Origin: Lachnospiraceae bacterium
GTDB lineage: Bacteria > Bacillota > Clostridia > Lachnospirales > Lachnospiraceae
Assembly (NCBI GenBank): GCA_024697505.1
Contig: JAILFQ010000115.1
Coordinates: 1-7,989, forward strand
Length of the DNA: 7,989 nucleotides
Reading direction: 5' to 3'
A program made the position numbers and the translations under genes. Below, piece after piece: positions 1-5,729 of the stretch. Below the pieces are notes generated by a model. That model did no database searches and was not told the DNA's origin. It saw only the letters and a program-made list of their open reading frames with translations. How positions within the stretch are numbered: position 1 is the stretch's first letter; each line of letters opens with the position of its first letter.

Positions 1-9
1 ATCACCTCC
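1..9 (-). promoter_or_regulatory. Shine-Dalgarno site of an off-window gene
   Basis: On the minus strand this reads GGAGGTGAT, a full match to the anti-Shine-Dalgarno tail of 16S rRNA. It lies about 15 bases downstream of a good -10 box, so a minus-strand gene probably starts just beyond position 1. The start codon and gene cannot be seen. Such a complete site suggests high translation once transcribed. Confidence 0.75.
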
Positions 10-14
10 ATTTT

Positions 15-45
15 TATAGACATATTATATCATTATATGTCTATA
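15..45. promoter_or_regulatory. Palindromic operator candidate over a promoter
   Basis: A perfect inverted repeat with 11-bp arms: TATAGACATAT at 15-25 and ATATGTCTATA at 35-45, separated by 9 bases. Two additional paired positions lie inside the spacer. The dyad centre is at position 30, immediately upstream of the -10 hexamer (24-29). One arm lies in the -35/-10 spacer and the other runs from the -10 to about the transcription start. That placement is typical of an operator for a dimeric repressor of the TetR, MarR or GntR kind that blocks RNA polymerase. As RNA the full element would not be transcribed from this promoter, so a DNA-binding role is more likely than a hairpin. The regulator is unknown. 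The gene behind it, beyond the left edge, may encode it. Confidence 0.6.
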
Positions 46-52
46 TTCGCAA
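24..52 (-). promoter_or_regulatory. Sigma-A promoter of the off-window gene
   Basis: Minus-strand TTGCGA (52-47), a 17-base spacer, then a consensus TATAAT (29-24). Expected transcription start is near 17, giving a very short leader before the Shine-Dalgarno site at 9-1. A second TATAAT at 37-32 has no acceptable -35 at the right distance. The promoter lies downstream of the guaA terminator, so the off-window gene is a separate transcription unit. Confidence 0.65.
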
Positions 53-127
53 CAATATTTGCACCCATCAAATGATTCAACGCGTAATGCAATTCCGCAA
101 AAATAGAACCATTTTAGAAGTGTTTGC

Positions 128-171
128 AAAAAAGGCCCGAAAGCACGTGATTTCACACGCCTTCAAGCCTT
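128..171 (-). terminator. Intrinsic terminator after guaA
   Basis: Read on the minus strand, a long hairpin starts 51 bases after the guaA stop codon. The upper stem pairs GCGTGTGA (160-153) with TCACGTGC (150-143). The lower stem pairs AAGGCTTGAAG (171-161) with TTTCGGGCCTT (142-132). Counting G-U pairs the stem is about 19 bp with no bulge. It is followed at once by a run of six T (133-128). This is a textbook Rho-independent terminator and marks the end of the guaA transcription unit. Confidence 0.88.
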
Positions 172-222
172 GAATTTCCTAAATTTGTGACTTTACTTGT
201 AAGCCACCCGGAACTATTCTTT

Positions 223-1800
223 TCACTCCATCTCAATCGTCCCCGGTGGCTTTGAAGTCAGATCGTAGAATACGCGGTTGACTCCTCTTACCTCATTTAT
301 TACACGGCTCATTACCGTCTGTAAAACCGCAAATGGTATTTCAGAGGCTTCTGCCGTCATAAAGTCTATTGTCTTTACGGCGCGGAGCACAAGTGCGCGG
401 TCATAGGTTCTTTCATCTCCCATTACGCCGACAGACTGCATATTTGAAAGGGCTGCAAAGTACTGGTTCGGCATCCATGTAGGATCTTCTCCGTTATGGG
501 CCTTTCTGTACTCTTCTGCTGCCTTGTCCACCTCTTCGCGGTAAATGTAGTCCGCATCCTGTACAATGCGTACCTTATCTGCGGTTACATCACCAATTAT
601 CCTTATGCCAAGACCCGGTCCCGGGAACGGCTGTCTAAAGATAAGATTTCTCGGAAGGCCAAGTTCAAGACCAACCTTTCTAACCTCATCTTTAAAAAGA
701 TTTCTGAGAGGCTCTATAATTTCCTTAAAATCCACATAATCAGGAAGTCCGCCTACGTTATGGTGACTCTTTATAACTGCGGATTCTCCGCCGAGTCCGG
801 ATTCAACAACGTCCGGATAAATAGTCCCCTGGGCGAGAAAGTCCACAGCGCCTATCTTTTTTGACTCTTCTTCAAAAACACGGATGAACTCTTCACCTAT
901 TATCTTACGCTTGCGCTCAGGCTCTGTAACTCCTGCAAGCTTTCCGTAAAATCTCTCTTTTGCATCCACATGCACAAAGTTAAGATCAAAATCTCCGTTC
1001 TTTCCAAAAATGGCTTCAACCTCTTCTGCCTCGTTTTTACGAAGAAGACCGTGGTCTACAAAAACGCAGGTAAGCTGTTTACCAATAGCTTTGGATAAAA
1101 GGCCTGCAGCGACGGAAGAATCTACACCGCCGGAAAGAGCAAGAAGCACCTTCCCGTTGCCGACTTTTTTCTTTATGTTCTCTATAGTTTCCTTAGCAAA
1201 AGCCTCCATTTTCCAGGAGCCTTCGCAGCCGCAAATATTTCTTACAAAGTTGAAAAGCATTTTGGAACCATATGGTGTGTGAAGAACTTCCGGATGGAAC
1301 TGAATTCCGTAAAGCTTCTTTTCTGCATTTTCACAGGCTGCCACAGGGCAGTTTGCAGAATTTGCAACAGATTTAAAACCGGGCGCCATTCTCTTTACAT
1401 AATCAAAGTGGCTCATCCAGCAAACTGTTTTCTCAGGCACATCCTTAAAAAGCTCAGATGATGTATCTACCTTTATATCTGTTTTGCCATACTCTCTTGC
1501 AGATGCTCTTGCCACTTCACCACCCAAAACATGGTTCATAAGCTGGGCACCGTAACAAAGTCCAAGCACAGGTACACCAAGATTGAAAAGCTCCGGTGAA
1601 CACTTGGCGGCACCTTCCTCATAACAGCTGCTTGGTCCTCCTGTAAGGATGATCCCTTTCGGATTCATAGCCTTAATCTTTTCAATATCGGTCTTGTAGG
1701 AATAAATCTCGCAATAAACATTACATTCACGAACACGTCTTGCAACAAGCTGGTTATACTGACCGCCAAAGTCTATAACCAGTACAGTCTCTTTGTCCAT
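223..1800 (-). CDS. guaA: GMP synthase (glutamine-hydrolysing)
   Basis: Converts XMP, ATP and glutamine to GMP in the last step of guanine nucleotide synthesis; cytoplasmic. The 525-residue length is normal for the single-chain two-domain enzyme. Residues 1 to about 195 are a class I glutamine amidotransferase with nucleophile C82 in GLCYGAQ and partners H169 and E171 in FHPE. From about 200 comes the ATP pyrophosphatase domain with P-loop SGGVDSS (223-229). The C-terminal dimerisation domain ends in the characteristic [10 protein letters not shown]. The start is supported by GAGGAG (1812-1807) six bases upstream. It follows prfA by 27 bases with no promoter or purine riboswitch between them, so it is probably co-transcribed with prfA. 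A strong terminator follows. All key residues are present and I see no damage. Confidence 0.98.
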   Translation of the reverse strand: MDKETVLVIDFGGQYNQLVARRVRECNVYCEIYSYKTDIEKIKAMNPKGIILTGGPSSCYEEGAAKCSPELFNLGVPVLGLCYGAQLMNHVLGGEVARASAREYGKTDIKVDTSSELFKDVPEKTVCWMSHFDYVKRMAPGFKSVANSANCPVAACENAEKKLYGIQFHPEVLHTPYGSKMLFNFVRNICGCEGSWKMEAFAKETIENIKKKVGNGKVLLALSGGVDSSVAAGLLSKAIGKQLTCVFVDHGLLRKNEAEEVEAIFGKNGDFDLNFVHVDAKERFYGKLAGVTEPERKRKIIGEEFIRVFEEESKKIGAVDFLAQGTIYPDVVESGLGGESAVIKSHHNVGGLPDYVDFKEIIEPLRNLFKDEVRKVGLELGLPRNLIFRQPFPGPGLGIRIIGDVTADKVRIVQDADYIYREEVDKAAEEYRKAHNGEDPTWMPNQYFAALSNMQSVGVMGDERTYDRALVLRAVKTIDFMTAEASEIPFAVLQTVMSRVINEVRGVNRVFYDLTSKPPGTIEME

Positions 1801-1827
1801 AATGGTCTCCTCTTTTTCTTAGGTATA

Positions 1828-2907
1828 TTATTGTTCGTTTGCCATATCTGCAAGCTTAGCCGCCTGGTCTGCGGCAATAAGATTGTCTACAAATTCCTGA
1901 ATATCCCCGTTCATTACATTATCTATTGTATAAGAAGTAAACTTAATCCTGTGGTCTGTAACACGGCCCTGTGGGAAGTTATAGGTTCTGATCTTTTCAG
2001 ATCTGTCGCCTGTACCAACCTGACTCTTTCTTTCAGCCGCTTCCGCTGCATGAGCCTTTTCCTGTTCCAGTTCATAAAGCTTGGCACGAAGTACCTTAAA
2101 AGCCTTATCTCTGTTCTTAAGCTGGCTCTTTTCATCCTGGCAGGAAATAACTATTCCTGTAGGAATATGAGTAAGACGTACGGCAGAGTCTGTTGTATTT
2201 ACGCACTGTCCACCGTTACCGGAAGAACGGAAAACATCCACTCTGCAATCCTTAGGGTCTATCTGCACATCCACTTCTTCAGCTTCCGGCATAATTGCAA
2301 CGGTGGCCGTAGATGTATGTATACGTCCCTGAGACTCGGTTACAGGCACTCTTTGTACTCTGTGTACACCACTTTCATACTTAAGCTTGGAATAAGCACC
2401 CTGGCCGTTAATCATAAAGATTATTTCCTTCATACCGCCAAGACCGCCGCTTTCGGAAAATGATATAAGTTCTGTCTTCCATCTCTGTACTTCTGCGTAT
2501 TTGCAGTACATTCTGTAAAGCTCGGCAGCAAAAAGTGCTGCTTCATCTCCACCTGCACCTGCTCTTATTTCCACAATAACGTTCTTCTCATCATTTGGGT
2601 CTTTAGGGAGAAGAAGGATCTTTATTTCCTTTTCAAGTTCCTCTACTCTTTCCTTGCCGGAATTTAATTCTTCCTTTGCAAGTTCCTTCATCTCTTCGTC
2701 GCTTTCTGTTTCCAGAATCTCAAGAGAATCTTCTATATTCTGCTTTTGCTTTTTATATTCTGTGTATGCCTCCACAATAGGTGCAAGATCCGACTGCTCC
2801 TTCATAAGCTTTCTGAACCTGTCCTGGTTTGCGGCAGCTTCCGGAGAATTGAGTTCGTTCTGTATTTCCTCAAATCTCTTTAAAAGTTCTTCCAATTTTT
2901 CAAACAT
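1828..2907 (-). CDS. prfA: Peptide chain release factor 1 (RF1)
   Basis: Recognises UAA and UAG in the ribosomal A site and triggers release of the finished peptide. The protein has 359 residues, the usual RF1 size. It starts with a helical, charged N-terminal domain (1 to about 100). The codon-reading tripeptide PVT is at 188-190, which marks RF1 rather than RF2 (SPF). The catalytic GGQ is at 232-234 within [17 protein letters not shown]234 is the residue methylated by PrmC, encoded just upstream. The ATG at 2907 is chosen because GGAGGA (2918-2913) sits five bases upstream and [12 protein letters not shown] matches family N termini. A longer frame to 2961 adds 18 unrelated residues inside prmC. 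It starts 13 bases after the prmC stop, so the two are surely co-transcribed. Confidence 0.98.
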   Translation of the reverse strand: MFEKLEELLKRFEEIQNELNSPEAAANQDRFRKLMKEQSDLAPIVEAYTEYKKQKQNIEDSLEILETESDEEMKELAKEELNSGKERVEELEKEIKILLLPKDPNDEKNVIVEIRAGAGGDEAALFAAELYRMYCKYAEVQRWKTELISFSESGGLGGMKEIIFMINGQGAYSKLKYESGVHRVQRVPVTESQGRIHTSTATVAIMPEAEEVDVQIDPKDCRVDVFRSSGNGGQCVNTTDSAVRLTHIPTGIVISCQDEKSQLKNRDKAFKVLRAKLYELEQEKAHAAEAAERKSQVGTGDRSEKIRTYNFPQGRVTDHRIKFTSYTIDNVMNGDIQEFVDNLIAADQAAKLADMANEQ

Positions 2908-2912
2908 TTTTA

Positions 2913-2918
2913 TCCTCC
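2913..2918 (-). promoter_or_regulatory. Ribosome binding site fixing the prfA start
   Basis: Minus-strand GGAGGA, with TAAAA between it and ATG at 2907. It lies in the 13-base gap after the prmC stop codon and decides between the 2907 start and the longer in-frame ATG at 2961. Confidence 0.85.
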
Positions 2919-2920
2919 TG

Positions 2921-3760
2921 TTACCGGTAAACCGCATGTACAACACGGTCCAGACCGGCAAGGTCCTTTACGGTCTTAATATCCGTAAAACCATTTTCTC
3001 TAAGTATATTTTCAACATCTTCCGCCTGGTCGCAACCTATTTCATAAAAAATCTTTCCGCCGGGTTTTAAATGCCCCGGTGCTTCAAAGGATATCCGCCT
3101 GTAAAACTCAAGTCCGTCCTCATCTCCGTCAAGAGCTGTTAAAGGCTCGTTATCCTTTACTTCCGGCGCCAGACTTTCAATATCCGCACTTTTTATGTAA
3201 GGCGGATTTGAAACTATAATGTCATATTTCCTGTTTTTTTCTTTTAACGCATCAAAAAGGTCTCCGCAGTAAAACTCTACGTTTGCACCCAGAGTTTCGG
3301 CATTTTCCCTTGCCGTAAGCAAAGCACCTTCAGATATGTCCGTACCTGCGGCAAAAGCCGCACCGCCAAGCCTGCTTACGCTAATAATGATGCAGCCTGT
3401 TCCCGTACATAGGTCCAGCACATCCTTTCCTTTGGCTTCTTTTATAACAAGCTCCGCAAGCACCTCGGTATCAAATCTTGGAATTAAGGTGTCTTTTGAA
3501 ACTTTAAAATCCAATCCGCAAAAATTACAAGTTCCAATCAAAAATTGAACCGGAATTCGCTTCAGTCTTTCAGTCACAAGGTCACCAAGCTTTTTTTCAA
3601 GCCCGGAAGGCATTTCATCGTGGCCATGCAGAAAAAATCCTGCTCTGTCAATTCCGGTTACATACTCAAAAAGCAGCCATGCGTCGGCATCCGCTTCCGG
3701 AATACCGCCACATGACAGCTCATTTTTTATGCTATTTAATATTTCAAAATAACTTGCCAT
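2921..3760 (-). CDS. prmC: Release factor N5-glutamine methyltransferase
   Basis: Uses S-adenosylmethionine to methylate the side-chain amide of the GGQ glutamine in RF1 and RF2, which improves peptide release. The 279-residue length fits the family. Residues 1 to about 80 form the helical substrate-binding N-terminal domain. IPRFDTEVL (93-101) leads into a Rossmann methyltransferase fold with the SAM-binding loop DLCTGTGC (116-123). The substrate-amide motif NPPY is at 185-188. A GDLFD segment (166-170) fits the acidic position next to adenine. Its target gene, prfA, follows after 13 bases. Upstream of the ATG only a moderate AAAGGG site about eight bases away is visible. The gap to the DUF1385 gene is 41 bases without a clear terminator, so co-transcription is likely. 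Confidence 0.96.
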   Translation of the reverse strand: MASYFEILNSIKNELSCGGIPEADADAWLLFEYVTGIDRAGFFLHGHDEMPSGLEKKLGDLVTERLKRIPVQFLIGTCNFCGLDFKVSKDTLIPRFDTEVLAELVIKEAKGKDVLDLCTGTGCIIISVSRLGGAAFAAGTDISEGALLTARENAETLGANVEFYCGDLFDALKEKNRKYDIIVSNPPYIKSADIESLAPEVKDNEPLTALDGDEDGLEFYRRISFEAPGHLKPGGKIFYEIGCDQAEDVENILRENGFTDIKTVKDLAGLDRVVHAVYR

Positions 3761-3801
3761 TCAACTCGCCCTTTAAGTTTTAAAGTTTAAAGCAAGGCCG
3801 C

Positions 3802-5292
3802 TTAAACTTCTTCCTCAGTATTTGAAGCTTCTTCCGCTTCTCTTTCAAGAGCTTCTCTCTTAACGGTGTCTTCATACTCTGCGTAAGAATCCGGATTTTC
3901 ATCCGAAACCTCATGTACGGATTTTGTGCCGTTATATTCGAAGAAAGAATCAAAAGCCATCATTATTTCGTCCTGAGCTTTTGGTTTTACCTCTTCCGGT
4001 GCGTCAGAAACAGGCATTTCTTCCTTTTTCGCTTTTACTTTCTTCTTTTTAGGAGCAGGCTCATCCGGAAGTTTAATGTCGAAGAACTGGGAAATATCTA
4101 TTTCCATTGGTACAAAAGGTTCTTCGGCAGGCTTATTTTCCTGCTTTGTTTTTTCTGAGGTTTCTGCTTTAGCAGAAGAGATCTCAGATTTAACTTCCTT
4201 ATTTGCCTTATTTACTTTATTAGCCTTATTAGTCTTGTTTGACTTTTCAATCTTGTCGGATTTTTTTACTTCTTTGGCCTTTCCTTCAGCCACCTTTCCT
4301 GCCGCACGCTTTGCCGCAGGCTTTTTAGAGGCTCCGGATGCCTTTTCTATCTGTATTCTTGCTTCTTCAATTTCTGCATCATTAAGAAACTTCTTCCAGT
4401 CAAATACAGCATCTACAGAAGCAATGGCAACTTCTATCATAGAGTCGTCCGGCTCTCTTGTAGTAAGTCTCTGAAGCCACATTCCCGGACGGGAAAGTAC
4501 AAGAGCAACTACAGATTCGCTCCTTCCGGCAAATCTTATAAATTCGTAAGAAATACCGGCAATAACCGGAATAAGAAGAATTCTGAGTACAAGTCTTAAT
4601 GGAATAGACTCAACCCTTATTAACATAAAGAGGAGCACGCTTACAACCATTACAAAAAGGAGGAAACTTGTTCCGCATCTTCTGTGCTCTCTGGACTGTC
4701 TTCTTACATTTTCAACAGTAAGTTCTTCACCGTTTTCAATACAGTTTATGGTTTTATGCTCTGCACCATGGTACATAAACAAACGATGTATGTCTTTCAT
4801 GGCAGAAATAGCAACTATATATAAAATGAATATAATAATTCTGAGTATTCCTTCTAAAAGAGCAATAAGACTCTGGTTAACATCAAAATGGGACATTATT
4901 GCATTTGCGATTATCATTGGGAGCACAACAAATATACCAATGGCAAGCACAAATGATAAAAGCATTGTAAGGCCGTTAACCACGCTGTCCGCATGTCCGT
5001 TTGTGGCCTTGTCCAGCCCTTGCTCGAATTTACTCTTTTCTTCCTCTTCCTCATAAAAAGAAGCGGAGTAAGTAAGAGTCCTCATGCCCATTGTTAAAGA
5101 TTCCCAAAATGATATAACGCCTCTCAAAACAGGTATCTTCTTCCATTTACTGTCCGAGCCTACCCCTCCGACGTTTTGAATATCAACAGTTATTTCTTTA
5201 TCGGGTTTTCTGATCGCTACGGCATATTTATCGCCGTTTCGCATCATTACACCCTCCATTACAGCCTGTCCGCCAATACCGGATGGTTTCAT
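3802..5292 (-). CDS. DUF1385 (YqhQ-like) membrane protein, extended tail
   Basis: Recognised from the DUF1385 start GIGGQAVMEGVMMR (residues 5-18) and the central YHGAEHKTINCIENGEELT and HRRCGTSFL segments (174-192, 203-211). Molecular function is unknown. Four hydrophobic stretches are visible at about 107-133, 142-165, 209-226 and 231-253, so both ends probably face the cytoplasm and the HGAEHK/RCGT loop is also cytoplasmic. The conserved part ends near 315, about the whole length of ordinary family members. The remaining 180 residues are Lys/Ala/Glu-rich and look disordered, with NKx triplets (352-365), a lysine cluster (415-423) and an acidic end. Two less polar islands, EIDISQFFDIKLP (397-409) and IMMAFDSFFEY (443-453), interrupt it. 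AGAGGA (5302-5297) supports the start. Upstream, TTGGGA-17-TAAATT (5358-5330) is a poor promoter candidate. In the cluster it lies between L31 and prmC. Confidence 0.92.
   Translation of the reverse strand: MKPSGIGGQAVMEGVMMRNGDKYAVAIRKPDKEITVDIQNVGGVGSDSKWKKIPVLRGVISFWESLTMGMRTLTYSASFYEEEEEKSKFEQGLDKATNGHADSVVNGLTMLLSFVLAIGIFVVLPMIIANAIMSHFDVNQSLIALLEGILRIIIFILYIVAISAMKDIHRLFMYHGAEHKTINCIENGEELTVENVRRQSREHRRCGTSFLLFVMVVSVLLFMLIRVESIPLRLVLRILLIPVIAGISYEFIRFAGRSESVVALVLSRPGMWLQRLTTREPDDSMIEVAIASVDAVFDWKKFLNDAEIEEARIQIEKASGASKKPAAKRAAGKVAEGKAKEVKKSDKIEKSNKTNKANKVNKANKEVKSEISSAKAETSEKTKQENKPAEEPFVPMEIDISQFFDIKLPDEPAPKKKKVKAKKEEMPVSDAPEEVKPKAQDEIMMAFDSFFEYNGTKSVHEVSDENPDSYAEYEDTVKREALEREAEEASNTEEEV
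4198..4239 (-). repeat. Nine-base tandem repeat encoding NKx triplets
   Basis: Codons 352-365 of the DUF1385 gene read NKTNKANKVNKANK. The DNA is a degenerate 9-base repeat of the form AAT-AAG-NNN over about 4.7 units. It lies in the low-complexity tail and is the sort of sequence that can gain or lose units in frame without disturbing the membrane domain. Confidence 0.75.
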
Positions 5293-5364
5293 ATCTTCCT
5301 CTCATTCTGCCGTATAATACGACTTCCCCAATTTATATGCCCCAAATAATTATCCCAATAATGC

Positions 5365-5404
5365 AAAATAGGTTGAGTTCACTTTTGAGCTCAACCTGTT
5401 TTTT
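5365..5404. terminator. Terminator hairpin after rpmE, possibly bidirectional
   Basis: Inverted repeat AGGTTGAG (5370-5377) with CTCAACCT (5390-5397). After one mismatch three more pairs close the loop. In the minus direction it follows the rpmE stop by 25 bases, but only ATTTT follows the stem. In the plus direction it is followed by G and six T (5399-5404), the better terminator geometry, although no plus-strand gene is seen. It probably reduces, rather than abolishes, read-through from rpmE into the DUF1385 gene. Confidence 0.6.
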
Positions 5405-5422
5405 CAATCAAAATTCAATTGA

Positions 5423-5629
5423 TTAGTTCTGCGCAATACCATATCTACGATTGAACTTATCAATAGCACCACGTTTAGCGGCAGCCTTCTGCTGACCTGT
5501 GTAAAAAGGATGACACTTAGAGCAGGTTTCTACGTGAATCTCTTCCTTTGTTGAACCTGTTACGAATTCATTTCCACAGTTGCAGGTAACTTTAGCCTGG
5601 TAGTATTTTGGCTGGATATCTTCTTTCAT
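5423..5629 (-). CDS. rpmE: 50S ribosomal protein L31 (zinc-binding form)
   Basis: Small protein of the large ribosomal subunit at the central protuberance, taking part in a bridge to the small subunit. The length of 68 residues is typical. Cysteines C16, C18, C36 and C39 form the zinc site (CxC then CxxC), so this is the C+ version rather than the zinc-free paralogue used in zinc starvation. CSKCHPFYTGQQ (36-47) and KFNRRYG (58-64) are family signatures. The ATG is supported by AGAGGTG (5644-5638) eight bases upstream. It has its own promoter just after the rho stop codon and a leader of about 60 bases with a small hairpin. A terminator-like hairpin follows. Confidence 0.97.
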   Translation of the reverse strand: MKEDIQPKYYQAKVTCNCGNEFVTGSTKEEIHVETCSKCHPFYTGQQKAAAKRGAIDKFNRRYGIAQN

Positions 5630-5658
5630 TTATCTTTCACCTCTTTAATACACATTTA

Positions 5659-5675
5659 CGGTTTGCATATAACCG
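5659..5675 (-). promoter_or_regulatory. Small hairpin in the rpmE leader
   Basis: Minus-strand CGGTT and AACCG (5 bp) enclose a 7-base loop. It is the only clear structure in the roughly 60-base leader between the predicted rpmE start of transcription and the AGAGGTG site. Ribosomal protein leaders, including L31 leaders in Firmicutes, can serve autogenous control. This hairpin alone is too small to claim membership of a known family. Confidence 0.35.
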
Positions 5676-5696
5676 CCTTTAATAAACAGCTTTTTG

Positions 5697-5725
5697 ATTT
5701 TAGCATAGATTTTTCAAGTTTGCAA
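5697..5725 (-). promoter_or_regulatory. rpmE promoter
   Basis: Minus-strand TTGCAA (5725-5720), a 17-base spacer and TAAAAT (5702-5697). A TG one base before the -10 makes it an extended -10 promoter. The -35 begins five bases after the rho stop codon. The expected transcription start is near 5690. This gives rpmE expression independent of rho. Confidence 0.72.
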
Positions 5726-5729
5726 GTAC

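Noticed and set aside
1..9. Plus-strand ATCACCTCC resembles the 3' end of 16S rRNA.
   Set aside because: The usual continuation (CTTTCT-type) is absent, as AT-rich DNA with a promoter follows. The reverse reading as a ribosome binding site downstream of a TATAAT fits better.
1801..1827. A purine riboswitch or promoter directly before guaA.
   Set aside because: The gap is only 27 bases and is largely filled by the ribosome binding site.
2199..2217. The RF1 catalytic region reads GNGGQC in place of the E. coli-type GAGGQH.
   Set aside because: GGQ itself is intact, and this surrounding variant is, to my knowledge, common in clostridial RF1, so it is not a functional anomaly.
1831..2463. A 210-codon plus-strand frame opposite prfA.
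   Set aside because: It lies wholly antisense to prfA, its translation has no recognisable domain, and it looks like a shadow of codon bias. The same applies to 6117-6638 opposite rho and the other plus-strand frames.
2908..2961. An N-terminal extension of prfA starting at 2961.
   Set aside because: It overlaps prmC, adds 18 residues unlike RF1, and the 2907 ATG has GGAGGA at proper spacing.
3761..3801. A terminator between the DUF1385 gene and prmC.
   Set aside because: Only a 6-bp AT-rich dyad (CTTTAA/TTAAAG) is present, with no T-run after it.
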